Positions 26,245 to 35,340 of a DNA stretch of 64,000 nt are shown one piece after another; the first letter of the stretch is position 1, and the number at the start of each line of letters is the position of its first letter. Source of the DNA: Pseudomonadota bacterium. Lineage in GTDB: Bacteria; Pseudomonadota; Alphaproteobacteria; Sphingomonadales; Sphingomonadaceae. The notes under the pieces were generated by a model. That model saw only the letters and a program-made list of their open reading frames with translations, was not told where the DNA came from and searched no databases. The translations under genes and the position numbers were made by a program. Where the stretch lies: contig JAEXAY010000017.1 in the NCBI GenBank assembly GCA_023457895.1, positions 1 to 64,000 of the forward strand, given 5' to 3'.

Positions 26245-29200
26245 TCAGAAAGCCTCTGGTTCCTGCGATCGTCCGTTGAGCCAGGCTTCAACATCTCCCG
26301 GCGTAACGGGTTTGGCGAAAAAGGCAATGTGCATGGCGGCCGCCCGCGCGCGGATGGCGGGGCCGCGTTCGGCGGTGACGAGCGCGCAGCGCATCGCCGG
26401 GTGCGGCGTCCGGAGAGCCGCGATCAGCGCCAACCCATCCTCGCCGCCGCCCAGGTCGAAATCGATGAGCCCGGCATCGAACGGTCCCGCAAGGTCAAGG
26501 GCGGACGCTGCATCGCCTGCCACGCTGACCCGGTGTCCGGCGCTCCGCAGCCAGGCGGTCATCGCCTCGACATTGCCCGGCTTGTCGTCGACGACGAGGA
26601 TATGGAGCGCCGAGCCGTGCGGTGCCGGCGCCGCGTCGCGGGGGATGCGCGCGGGGGTTGCCGCACCCTCGTCGACCCGTCTCAGCCAGACGCTGAAGCG
26701 GCTGCCGCGCCCCTCGTTCGACTGGAGCGAAACCTTGAGGCCGAGCAGCCGCGCGGTGCGCTGGACGATGGCAAGGCCAAGGCCGAAGCCTGCTTCATGG
26801 CCGGTATCGAGCCGCTCGAATTCGCGGAAGATGATGTCGCGCTTGTCCGCAGGAATACCGGGCCCGCTGTCGGCGACGTCGATGCGGATGTCCTCGCCGC
26901 GCCGCCGCACCCCGACGACGATCCCGCCCCGCTGCGTGTAGCGGATCGCGTTGGAGAGGAAATTCTGGATGATCGAGCGCAGCAGCACGGGATCGGTTTC
27001 GACCCGCGCGCCGGTCTGGACATAGCGCAGGCTCAATCCCTTTTCGGCGGCGAGCGGCGCCATCGTCGCGACGAGGTCGGCGAGCAGCGGATCGAGCGCC
27101 AGTATCGCGGGCCGGGGAACGACCCCGCCCGCATCAAGCCTGGAAATGTCGAGCAGCGAACGCAGCAGCGCGTCGGCGGAATCGATCGAGCGGTCGACCC
27201 GTTCGAGCAGGTCCCTGCGGCGCTCATCAAGGTCGCGGCCGAGCGCCGCGGTGAACAGCCGCGCGGCATGGAGCGGCTGGAGCAGGTCGTGACTGGCAGC
27301 CGCAAGGAAGCGCGTCTTGTCCTGGTCGGCGCGGGCGAGCGCGGCGTTGACCTCGCTGAGTTCGGCGGTGCGGTCGGCGACGCGGGTTTCAAGTTCGCGC
27401 CGCGCGCGTTCGACCGCGGCGCGGGCCTCGGCCTCGGCGGTGATGTCGGTGAAGCACATGACATAGCCGCCGCCCGGCATCGGCCCGCCGACGGTCTTCA
27501 GGACGCGCCCGTCGGGCCGGATGCGTTCGAAACTATGCGCCTGCGCGCGGCGCATATGGGCGATACGGCGCGCGATATGATCCTCCACCTCGCCGGGGCC
27601 GCATTCGCCGCGCAGCGCATTGTAGCGGATGAGGTCGGCGACCGGCGTCCCCACCCGCACCAGCTCGTCGGGATAGGCGAACAGTTCGCGATAGCGGCTG
27701 TTCCACGCGACGAGGTTTAGGTCGCGGTCGATCACGCTGACGCCGGGATCGATATTTTCCAGCGTCGCCGCGAGCAGCCCTTTGGAAAATTGCAGGCTCT
27801 GCCCCGATTCATCGAGCAGCCGGGTGACATCCTCATGGGTGAGGCTCGCACCCGACAGCGCCGACGACATCAGTGCGCGCGCCGAAGGGCCGCCAATGAC
27901 ACCCGCGATCAGGCGTTCGGCGGCGCGGGCACTGTGGCGATCAACCGGCGCGCGCAGGTCGTGCGGGCCGATGGCTTCGTCGAAATGCGCGCGCGAAACG
28001 AACCGGCTGACGAAATCGCCGAGCGAGCCGAGATCGTTGACCGGCGCCATGGCGGAGGGCTGCGGCCGCCATAATTGCGGGATCGCGCGCGCTTCGACCC
28101 GGCGCGCGGCGACGATTGCATAGGCGAGGAGATTGGCGCCGAGGCTCCATAGCGTGCCGTGGGTGATCGGGGTAAATCCCGAAAGGCCGAACAGCGCGTT
28201 CGGATCGGCCAGCGTGCCGCGCAGATGAGCGAGCCAGGCGGGCGGCGTGATCATCGGCAGCGCAAGCGTGTAGACCCAGATGAGGAGGCCCGCTGTCAGC
28301 CCGGCGGCGAGCGCCTTGCTGTCGCCGTCCGGCCGGTTGACCGCCATGATGAGCGCAGGCGCGAACTGGATCATCGCGGCAAAAGCGACGAGGCCGATAT
28401 TGGCGAGGCTTTCCTTGGCCGGAATCCCGAACGCCCAGCCGAGTGCGGCGCCCATGATGACGAGGATCGCGGCGCGCCGGATATCGAGCATGATGCGGCC
28501 GAAATCGCGGTTTTCGGCAAAGCGCGGATTGCGCAGCAGCAGGGGCGCGATGAGGTCGTTCGACACCATCGTCGAAAGCGCGATCGATTCGACCAGCACC
28601 ATCGCGGTCGCCGCCGAAAAGCCGCCGATGAACACGATCAGGCTGATCAGCGTCGAACCCTGGCTGAGCGGCAGGTTGAGGACATAGAGGTCGGGCCGCT
28701 GTTCGGGGCCGAGCAACGCGAGACCGGAGAGCGTGATTGGGGCGACCAGCAGCGTGGTGATGAGCAGATAGGCGGCAAAGGGACGCCGTGCCCCGGCAAT
28801 ATCCTGTTCGTTCTTCGCCTCGATCACGCCAATATAGAATTGCCGCGGCAGGCAGAGGATCGCGGCGCTTGAAAGCAGCAGGATGACAAGCGAATCGCCA
28901 TTGAGACGCGACGGCGCGAAATTTTCCGAAAAGCGTGCAAGCCCGGTCGCCTGCTCGGCGGGCTGCGCGGCGAGGAAGATGACGGCAGCAAATATGCCCG
29001 CGATCATCAGCGCGCCGATCTTGACCAGCGATTCGACCGCGATCGCGAACAGCACCGCTTCGTTGCGCGCATCGGGCTCGTAGCGCCTTGTACCGAACAG
29101 CACCGCGAACAAGGCGAGGATGGCGGCGGTCGCGGCCATCGGTAGGAAGGCGTCCGCCTGCCCGGTGATCGCGGCATAGCTGGTCCCGACCGAGCGCAGC

Positions 29201-29601
29201 TGGAGCGCGATATAGGGAATGACGCCAAGCAGCGCGGTGAGGGTCACGAGCGCCGCCACCAGCCGGCTCTTGCCGAAGCGGCCGCCGATGAAGTCCGAGA
29301 TCGAGGTGGCGCCATCGCTCTTGACCGCGCCGACCAGCTTTTCGAGGAATTTTCCGCCAAGGAGCAGAACAAGGATCGGCCCGAGATAGATCGGGAGATA
29401 GGTCCAGCCTTCCGACGCCGCCGTGCCGACCGCGCCGAAAAAGGTCCAGCTGGTCAGATAGACAGCGAGCGCCAGCACATAAGCGGGGACCCTGAGCTGC
29501 GCCTTGAGCCGCAGCTGGCCGTCGCGCTCCGCCCATCCGGCAAAGCCGAACAGCATCGCGACATAGCCGAGCGCCACCAGCAGCGGCAGCAGGTTGGACA
29601 T
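26245..29601 (-). CDS. crbS: Transporter-fused hybrid sensor kinase, CrbS-like
   Basis: An 1118-residue membrane kinase. Residues 1 to about 500 form a sodium:solute symporter (SSS) module with roughly a dozen helices (for example IYLGPILVLLLGGKFLEKLV). A PAS domain lies at about 610-725, then a coiled coil. The HisKA phosphorylation site is His771 in ASHDLLQPLH. The ATPase domain has NFLSNAIRYT, DSGPGIP and GFGLGLAI. A C-terminal receiver has Asp1005/1006, Asp1047 and Lys1097. This SSS-PAS-HK-REC order is that of CrbS, which senses acetate-related state and signals to CrbR. Confidence 0.92.
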   Translation of the reverse strand: MSNLLPLLVALGYVAMLFGFAGWAERDGQLRLKAQLRVPAYVLALAVYLTSWTFFGAVGTAASEGWTYLPIYLGPILVLLLGGKFLEKLVGAVKSDGATSISDFIGGRFGKSRLVAALVTLTALLGVIPYIALQLRSVGTSYAAITGQADAFLPMAATAAILALFAVLFGTRRYEPDARNEAVLFAIAVESLVKIGALMIAGIFAAVIFLAAQPAEQATGLARFSENFAPSRLNGDSLVILLLSSAAILCLPRQFYIGVIEAKNEQDIAGARRPFAAYLLITTLLVAPITLSGLALLGPEQRPDLYVLNLPLSQGSTLISLIVFIGGFSAATAMVLVESIALSTMVSNDLIAPLLLRNPRFAENRDFGRIMLDIRRAAILVIMGAALGWAFGIPAKESLANIGLVAFAAMIQFAPALIMAVNRPDGDSKALAAGLTAGLLIWVYTLALPMITPPAWLAHLRGTLADPNALFGLSGFTPITHGTLWSLGANLLAYAIVAARRVEARAIPQLWRPQPSAMAPVNDLGSLGDFVSRFVSRAHFDEAIGPHDLRAPVDRHSARAAERLIAGVIGGPSARALMSSALSGASLTHEDVTRLLDESGQSLQFSKGLLAATLENIDPGVSVIDRDLNLVAWNSRYRELFAYPDELVRVGTPVADLIRYNALRGECGPGEVEDHIARRIAHMRRAQAHSFERIRPDGRVLKTVGGPMPGGGYVMCFTDITAEAEARAAVERARRELETRVADRTAELSEVNAALARADQDKTRFLAAASHDLLQPLHAARLFTAALGRDLDERRRDLLERVDRSIDSADALLRSLLDISRLDAGGVVPRPAILALDPLLADLVATMAPLAAEKGLSLRYVQTGARVETDPVLLRSIIQNFLSNAIRYTQRGGIVVGVRRRGEDIRIDVADSGPGIPADKRDIIFREFERLDTGHEAGFGLGLAIVQRTARLLGLKVSLQSNEGRGSRFSVWLRRVDEGAATPARIPRDAAPAPHGSALHILVVDDKPGNVEAMTAWLRSAGHRVSVAGDAASALDLAGPFDAGLIDFDLGGGEDGLALIAALRTPHPAMRCALVTAERGPAIRARAAAMHIAFFAKPVTPGDVEAWLNGRSQEPEAF

Positions 29602-29692
29602 GGTTTCTCACCCCCCGGTGAAGATCGCTCGCCACGCGGCACAGGGCACCGCCAGCGCATCCTGCCTGCCCTAACGCGGTCCGGCTGGCAAG

Positions 29693-29710
29693 CATACGAC
29701 TTTAGGCCAA
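29693..29710 (-). promoter_or_regulatory. Second candidate motif in the crbS-prpE gap
   Basis: On the minus strand this reads TTGGCCTAAAGTCGTATG, related to the segment at 22946-22963 around GTCGTA. It is 92 bp upstream of the crbS start and 109 bp upstream of the prpE start. Two weakly matching sites are not enough for a firm motif. Confidence 0.25.
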
Positions 29711-29818
29711 TGGCATCGCACGCAAAAAGCGTTAGGCTAGCGCTGTGGCCATGCTGGAGTCGGCTCGCCTCTCGCGGCGGGAAGGTTTCCGGCGGACAGT
29801 ATCGAGGAGAGTATAGCG

Positions 29819-31696
29819 ATGGCGGATGCCTATGATCATGCCTACCGGATCAGCGTCGAGGACCCCGAGCGTTTCTGGCTGGATGCGGCCAATGCGGTTC
29901 ATTGGGATAGCCCGCCGACGCTCGCGCATGATGGCGAGAAATGGTTTCCCGATGCAAGCCTCAACACCTGCTACAATGCTGTCGACCGCCATGTCGAACA
30001 GGGACGCGGCGACCAGCTGGCGCTGATTTATGACAGCCCGGTTACGGGTCAGAAGAAGAGCTGGACCTTCGCCCAGCTCCAGGACGCGGTGGCGCAGACC
30101 GCCGGGATGATCGCCGCGCAGGGCATCCGTAAAGGCGACCGCGTCATCATCTACATGCCGATGATCCCCGAGGCGGTGTTCGCGATGCTCGCCTGCGCGC
30201 GGCTCGGCGCAATCCACAGCGTTGTGTTCGGCGGCTTTTCGGCGGCAGAGCTTACCAAGCGCATCGACGATGCGACCCCGCGCCTCGTCCTCGCCGCCTC
30301 CTGCGGGATCGAGCCGGGGCGCGTCGTCCCCTATAAGCCCCTGCTTGACGAAGCGCTGCAACTCGCCTGGCACAAGGTCGGCAACGTCATCGTCTACCAG
30401 CGCGAGATGGAGCGCGCCGAACTTCAGGCCGGGCGCGACCATGACTGGGACGCGATGTTCTCCTTCGCGCCCAAGGTGGATCCGGTAACGGTTGCCGCCA
30501 CCGATCCGCTCTATGTCCTTTATACCTCGGGCACCACCGGTCTTCCCAAGGGCGTGGTGCGCGACAATGGCGGCCATGCGGTCGCGCTGACCTGGTCGAT
30601 GCGCAACGTCTATGGCCTGAAACCTGGCGAGGTATTCTGGGCCGCATCCGATATCGGCTGGGTCGTCGGCCACAGCTATATCGTCTATGGCCCGCTGCTC
30701 TATGGCTGCACCACCGTGCTTTATGAAGGAAAGCCGGTCGGCACCCCCGATGCCGGGGCCTTCTGGCGCGTGATCCGCGAGCATGATGTCGCGGTGTTCT
30801 TCGTCGCGCCGACCGCGATCCGTGCGATCCGCCGCGAGGACCCCGAAGGCAAGTTCATCCACGAAGGCGGGCTCGGCAAGATGCGCGCGCTGTTCCTCGC
30901 GGGCGAACGCGCCGACCCCGATACCGTCCACTGGGCGGAGCAGCAGCTCAAAATGCCGGTGATCGACCATTGGTGGCAGACCGAGCTGGGCTGGCCCGCG
31001 ATTGCAACCTGCTTCGGCCTTGGCCGCAGCGAAACGCTGGCGGGGAGCGCCGGGCATCCGGTGCCGGGCTTCCGCTTCCATGTGCTCGACGAGGAGCATA
31101 AGCGCCAGCCCGCCGGAACCAGCGGCGAGATCGTGATCGAACTGCCGCTGCCGCCCGGCTGTTTCCCGACGCTCTGGAACAACGAGACCGGTTTCGAGGA
31201 AAGCTATCTCGCCCAGCATCCGGGCTATTATACCGCGGGCGATGCCGGGATGATCGACGCCGACGGGCGCATCCATGTGATGAGCCGGATCGACGACATC
31301 ATCAACGTCGCCGGGCACCGGCTTTCGACCGGCGGGATGGAACAGGTCATCGGCGCGCACCCAGCGGTTGCCGAATGCGCCGTCATCGGCATTCCCGACA
31401 CGCTGAAGGGCGAACTCCCCTTCGCGCTCGTTGTCACGCGCGGCGACACCGGCCTCAGCGAGGCCGAACTCGCCGCCGAACTCGCCGCCAAGGTCCGCGC
31501 CGAGATCGGCCCGGTTGCCGCCTTCCGCCAGTCGGCGATCGTCGACAAGCTGCCCAAGACGCGCTCGGGCAAGATCCTGCGCGGCACGCTGCGCAAGATC
31601 GCGCGCGGCGAAGAGGTGATTGCCCCCGCGACCATCGAGGATCCCTATGCGCTCGACCTCGCGCGCGAGGCGATGGCGCGGCATATCGGAGGATAA
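29819..31696 (+). CDS. prpE: Propionyl-CoA synthetase
   Basis: A 625-residue AMP-forming acyl-CoA synthetase, shorter than Acs. The phosphate loop region reads YTSGTTGLPKGVVRDNGGHA, a pattern typical of PrpE rather than Acs. DHWWQTELGWP and the C-terminal Lys585 in PKTRSGK are conserved. It activates propionate, and often acetate, to the CoA thioester. No prpB, prpC or prpD genes are close, so propionyl-CoA must enter the methylcitrate or methylmalonyl route from elsewhere. It is divergent from crbS. Confidence 0.88.
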   Translation: MADAYDHAYRISVEDPERFWLDAANAVHWDSPPTLAHDGEKWFPDASLNTCYNAVDRHVEQGRGDQLALIYDSPVTGQKKSWTFAQLQDAVAQTAGMIAAQGIRKGDRVIIYMPMIPEAVFAMLACARLGAIHSVVFGGFSAAELTKRIDDATPRLVLAASCGIEPGRVVPYKPLLDEALQLAWHKVGNVIVYQREMERAELQAGRDHDWDAMFSFAPKVDPVTVAATDPLYVLYTSGTTGLPKGVVRDNGGHAVALTWSMRNVYGLKPGEVFWAASDIGWVVGHSYIVYGPLLYGCTTVLYEGKPVGTPDAGAFWRVIREHDVAVFFVAPTAIRAIRREDPEGKFIHEGGLGKMRALFLAGERADPDTVHWAEQQLKMPVIDHWWQTELGWPAIATCFGLGRSETLAGSAGHPVPGFRFHVLDEEHKRQPAGTSGEIVIELPLPPGCFPTLWNNETGFEESYLAQHPGYYTAGDAGMIDADGRIHVMSRIDDIINVAGHRLSTGGMEQVIGAHPAVAECAVIGIPDTLKGELPFALVVTRGDTGLSEAELAAELAAKVRAEIGPVAAFRQSAIVDKLPKTRSGKILRGTLRKIARGEEVIAPATIEDPYALDLAREAMARHIGG

Positions 31697-31732
31697 AGGG
31701 GAACATCCGCCATCCCGGCGCGTAGCGTCAGG

Positions 31733-32239
31733 ATGAAAAAATTGCTTTTGTTCACAGGGCTCGCCGCTGTTGCGGGCGGGGTTCTTGCTTCCAGACAGCC
31801 GGGACCGTCCGGCAACAAGGCGGTCCCGGAACCTGCCAAGCCGGTTGATCTTTCCCGCTATCTTGGCCGCTGGTACGAACTGGCGCGCTATGAAGCGCCG
31901 TTCCAGCGCGGCTGCGACGGGGTAACGGCGGATTACAGCCTCAATTCCGATGGCAGCATCAAGGTCGTCAACCGCTGCCACAAGGGCGCGGTCGATGGCC
32001 CGGTCAAGACGGCGACGGGTAAGGCCAGGCTGGTCGACGGCAGCGATGGCGCCAAGCTGCGCGTTTCCTTTTTCGGCCCCTTTTACGAAGATTACTGGGT
32101 GCTCGATCATGCGGATGATTATAGCTGGTCGATCGTCGGCGAGCCGTCGGGGCGCTATCTTTGGATCCTGTCGCGCAGCCCGCATCCGGCCGACGAGGAC
32201 CGGGAGGCGATCTATGCGCGCGCGTGCGCTGGGCTATGA
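31733..32239 (+). CDS. Bacterial lipocalin with a frameshifted C terminus
   Basis: A 168-residue Blc-type lipocalin, expected in the cell envelope to bind lipids. The signal region is LLLFTGLAAVAGGVLASRQ, without a clear lipobox Cys. The lipocalin signature G-x-W is in YLGRWYELARYE, with two further conserved stretches YEDYWVLDHADDY and RYLWILSRSP. The frame ends abruptly after EDREAIYARACAGL. The other frame continues ALGYDWSLVRETRHHH to a TAG at 32274-32276, which is what the family has at its end. The shift falls at a GCGCGCGCG run (32216-32224). Confidence 0.82.
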   Translation: MKKLLLFTGLAAVAGGVLASRQPGPSGNKAVPEPAKPVDLSRYLGRWYELARYEAPFQRGCDGVTADYSLNSDGSIKVVNRCHKGAVDGPVKTATGKARLVDGSDGAKLRVSFFGPFYEDYWVLDHADDYSWSIVGEPSGRYLWILSRSPHPADEDREAIYARACAGL

Positions 32240-32388
32240 CTGGTCGCTGGTGCGCGAAACCCGGCATCATCACTAGGCATGTGAACTAGGCATGTGACCG
32301 GCTTGCCAAGACACCTTCCCTGCCGCGCACATCCCGCTATGCTGTTTCGCGCAAGCGCGGGGGCGTGATCGAGAGAAAGGCAGCGGCA

Positions 32389-33285
32389 ATGTGCGATGCG
32401 ACGACCGAACGGGAAAATGAAAGCTGGCTGAAAAACCGCGCGGTGGCGCGGCGTGATCTTGGCAAGGTCGGCATCGGCGTGGCGGCGCTCGCTGCCGTGC
32501 CGGGTTGTGTCAGCGGGGCGGTGGGCGACTCGCCGGCCAGCAGCGGCGAGGTTGCGAGCCGCACGGTCAGCATCCCCACACCCGATGGCACCGCGGACGG
32601 TTTCTTCGTCTATCCGGCCAAGGGCAGGCATCCCGGCATCATCCTGTGGCCCGATATTGCGGGCCTGCGTGACGCCTATCGCACCATGGCGACACGGCTG
32701 GCGAAATCGGGCTATGCGGTGCTGGTGGTCAACCAATATTACCGGTCCGCGCCTGCCCCCATCATGCAGTCGATGGCCGAATGGCGCACCGAGGCGGGGC
32801 AGGCCAGGCTGAAACCCATGATCGAGGCGATCAATCCGGCCGCCACCACCCGCGACGGCGGAGCCTTCGTCGACTGGCTCGACCAGCAGGCCGAGGTCGA
32901 CCGGGCGAGCAAGATCGGCACCAGCGGCTATTGCATGGGCGGCCCCTTCACCTTCCGCACCGCGGCGGCCCGCCCCGACCGGGTCGGTGCGCTCGCCTCC
33001 TTCCACGGCGGCGGACTCGCAACCGACAAGCCCGACAGTCCGCATCTCCTTTTCAAGACGATGAAGGCGGCCGCGCTGATCTGCATCGCGCAGAATGACG
33101 ACGAGCGCGACCCCCAGGCCAAGGCAACGCTGCGCGCCGCCGCCGATGCCGCCGGACGCCCCGCCGAGATCGAGGTCTATCCTGCGCAGCATGGCTGGTG
33201 CACGATCGACGCGCCGGTCTATGACGAGGCGCAGGCGGAGCGGGCCTGGGCGCGGATGCTCGCGACCTGGCAAAAATATCTCTGA
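32389..33285 (+). CDS. Dienelactone hydrolase family protein, exported
   Basis: A 298-residue alpha/beta hydrolase. The catalytic set is Cys182 in TSGYCMGG, an Asp at 237/238 in IAQNDDERD and His268 in PAQHGWC, the Cys-Asp-His arrangement of dienelactone hydrolases. The N terminus carries a twin-arginine-like RRDLGKVGIG followed by a hydrophobic run and VPGC (Cys40), which suggests Tat export and possibly lipid attachment. The natural substrate is unknown. It is followed 2 bp later by the glycosylase gene, so the two may be one transcript. Confidence 0.85.
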   Translation: MCDATTERENESWLKNRAVARRDLGKVGIGVAALAAVPGCVSGAVGDSPASSGEVASRTVSIPTPDGTADGFFVYPAKGRHPGIILWPDIAGLRDAYRTMATRLAKSGYAVLVVNQYYRSAPAPIMQSMAEWRTEAGQARLKPMIEAINPAATTRDGGAFVDWLDQQAEVDRASKIGTSGYCMGGPFTFRTAAARPDRVGALASFHGGGLATDKPDSPHLLFKTMKAAALICIAQNDDERDPQAKATLRAAADAAGRPAEIEVYPAQHGWCTIDAPVYDEAQAERAWARMLATWQKYL

Positions 33286-33287
33286 CG

Positions 33288-33806
33288 GTGAAACCGGCAC
33301 CCGCGCTGCCGCCGGGCCACAAGGCGAGCTTTGCGCCGGTGTTCCGGCCAGACGCGCGCCTGCTCGTTCTGGGCAGTCTGCCGGGCGAAGCCTCGCTTGC
33401 GGCGCAGCGTTATTATGCCCATCCGCAAAACCAGTTCTGGCGGCTGATGGGCGGTGTGACGGGAACCGCGCTCGCCGAAATGGACTATGAAACGCGGCTG
33501 AAAACGCTGATCGCGCACCGCATCGCGCTGTGGGACGTGGTCGCCAATGCCGAGCGGCAGGGAAGCCTCGATACCGCGATCCGCAATGTAACCGCGAACG
33601 ACCTCACGCGGCTGGTCGCCAGCCTGCCGCACTTGCGCGCGATCGCCTTTAACGGCCAGCGCGCCGCCGCCATCGGCCTCAGGCAATTGGGGCCGGAACA
33701 TGGACTGCCGGTGATCCGGCTCCCGTCGAGCAGCCCCGCCTTCACCCGCGCGCTGGCTGACAAGCAGGCGGCGTGGGATGCGCTCAGGGACGTGCTTGGG
33801 CCCTGA
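33288..33806 (+). CDS. DNA-deoxyinosine (hypoxanthine) glycosylase, UDG family
   Basis: A 172-residue base-excision repair enzyme. The active-site motif reads VLGSLPGEASLAAQRYYAHP, with the GS(L/M)PG form of family 6 UDGs that remove hypoxanthine from deaminated adenine. HPQNQFWRLMG follows, and motif 2 is LPSSSPA. The start is GTG at 33288, immediately after the upstream stop; no closer ATG keeps the N-terminal strand. The uracil activity of related families is probably weak or absent. Confidence 0.85.
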   Translation: MKPAPALPPGHKASFAPVFRPDARLLVLGSLPGEASLAAQRYYAHPQNQFWRLMGGVTGTALAEMDYETRLKTLIAHRIALWDVVANAERQGSLDTAIRNVTANDLTRLVASLPHLRAIAFNGQRAAAIGLRQLGPEHGLPVIRLPSSSPAFTRALADKQAAWDALRDVLGP

Positions 33807-33826
33807 TCTGCGGTGGACGAAACGGT

Positions 33827-33850
33827 CACCCTCCCTCGCGAGGGAGGGTG
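33827..33850. repeat. Perfect palindrome at a convergent junction
   Basis: A 24-bp perfect palindrome with 12-bp arms CACCCTCCCTCG and CGAGGGAGGGTG. It lies between the glycosylase gene and the convergent MCP gene. The arms match the repeats at 8574 and 14088 apart from the loop. It may serve as a terminator for both genes. Confidence 0.75.
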
Positions 33851-33894
33851 GGGCGCTGGGTTTACGGCAAAGCCGCTATCCGCAGATGCTGTCT

Positions 33895-35277
33895 TCAGGC
33901 GGCCTGCGAGATGATCGAATTGACATAATAGCGCGCATCCTCGCCAGCCTGCGTCAGGCGCTGGTCGACCTCGACGAAGCCGTCCGCGACCGCGCGGATG
34001 CGCGCGCTGGTCGCGTTGATGTCGTCGTAAATGCCCTTGAGCAGGAAGGACATCGAATCGGCGCCGAGCGCGGTTTCGTCGACCGCTGCCGACATGGCAG
34101 AAACCGAGCGTGCCTGTTCGTTGATGACATCGAGGATCGACACCGACGAATCCTTGATCGCGAGGACCGAGTCCTTGAGCATCACCGTGCTCTGCGCCGT
34201 GCGGGCGGTGGCGTCGTGCATGAGGCCGACCTTGGCCGCGATGTCGTCGGTCGCGGTCGCGGTCTGGCGGGCGAGCGCCTTCACCTCCTGCGCCACCACG
34301 GCAAAGCCGCGCCCGGCATCGCCCGCGCGCGCTGCCTCGATCGTCGCGTTGAGCGCGAGCAGGTTGGTCTGCCCGGCGATGTCGCGGATCAGGCTGAGGA
34401 TCGATTCGACCATCTTCGCCTGCTCGGCAAGGACGCCGCTCGCTTCAACCGCCTCGACCGCGCGCTGTTCCGCGAGCGCGGCGATGTCGCCGCTTGAATT
34501 GACCTGATGCTGTACCGTGTCGATCGCCTCGATCAGCCCCGCAGCGGTCCGTGCCGCCTCGCGCATCGCCTGCGCCGACTGTTCCGACACCACGGTCATT
34601 TCGGATGCCTTGTCGAGCGTGGAGGCGGTTTTCGCGGCGGTTTCGGCCGCCTGTTCGCGCAGCCGCCGGGTGTCGGCCATGCTGTCGCCCAGCAGACTCA
34701 CAAGCCGGTCACGGAACTGTTCGCTGTCGGCTCCCATGCTATGGACAAGCAGGCGGCGGTCGAGTTCGGCACGCTGCGCGGACATGATCTCGAACTGGAT
34801 CGCGCCGAGCTTCTGCATCGTGCGCACCGCGAGATTGCGCAGCTCCGGATCTTGCTCGGTGAGGCTGATGAGGTGGAGCGCGAGCGCGGTGCTATAGTCG
34901 ATCACCGTATCGACCATCCTGTCCTCGACTTCGCCGACCCAGCTGACTGTCGCAAGCTTGGCGGCCGCGACCATCCAGTGATGCTCCTTCTGCCCCATGA
35001 AGGGTGTCAGGCTGAACCCCATGCACTGGCCGACGGTTTGCTCGAGCGTCATCGGCTCGCCGCTCTGGCGCGACAGGGTGCGCACGTGCATTTCGCCGAT
35101 ATTCTGCGCCCAGTAATTCTGGGCGAACCGGGTGATTTCGTCACCGAACGCAGCCCATAGCCGGTCGAGATTGGGGCGCAGGTCGGTGCCTTCGCAGTAA
35201 AGCGCGACACGGCGTTCCAGCTGTTCGCGCGGCGGCTTGTCGTTACGGCCGATTTCGGCGCGAATGTCCCGGGTCAT
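33895..35277 (-). CDS. Soluble methyl-accepting chemotaxis-like protein
   Basis: A 460-residue receptor without membrane segments or HAMP domain. The C-terminal signalling domain is clear: [20 protein letters not shown] with [20 protein letters not shown] forms the hairpin that binds CheA/CheW. The N-terminal 190 residues are helical ([20 protein letters not shown] and so on) and may be a diverged globin-like sensor; no heme-binding His is obvious. No CheB/CheR tether is at the C terminus. No other chemotaxis gene is nearby. Confidence 0.88.
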   Translation of the reverse strand: MTRDIRAEIGRNDKPPREQLERRVALYCEGTDLRPNLDRLWAAFGDEITRFAQNYWAQNIGEMHVRTLSRQSGEPMTLEQTVGQCMGFSLTPFMGQKEHHWMVAAAKLATVSWVGEVEDRMVDTVIDYSTALALHLISLTEQDPELRNLAVRTMQKLGAIQFEIMSAQRAELDRRLLVHSMGADSEQFRDRLVSLLGDSMADTRRLREQAAETAAKTASTLDKASEMTVVSEQSAQAMREAARTAAGLIEAIDTVQHQVNSSGDIAALAEQRAVEAVEASGVLAEQAKMVESILSLIRDIAGQTNLLALNATIEAARAGDAGRGFAVVAQEVKALARQTATATDDIAAKVGLMHDATARTAQSTVMLKDSVLAIKDSSVSILDVINEQARSVSAMSAAVDETALGADSMSFLLKGIYDDINATSARIRAVADGFVEVDQRLTQAGEDARYYVNSIISQAA

Positions 35278-35340
35278 AAATCATTGTCCCACAAACGAAA
35301 TCATTGCGGGAAGGATTAGAAAATCAGGGTAAAGATTGAT

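Noticed and set aside
29732..32185. 817-codon open frame on the minus strand opposite prpE and the lipocalin gene
   Set aside because: It is antisense to clear coding sequence with strong family motifs; its translation is rich in Arg/Ala/His with no family likeness. Long antisense frames are common in high-GC codon use.
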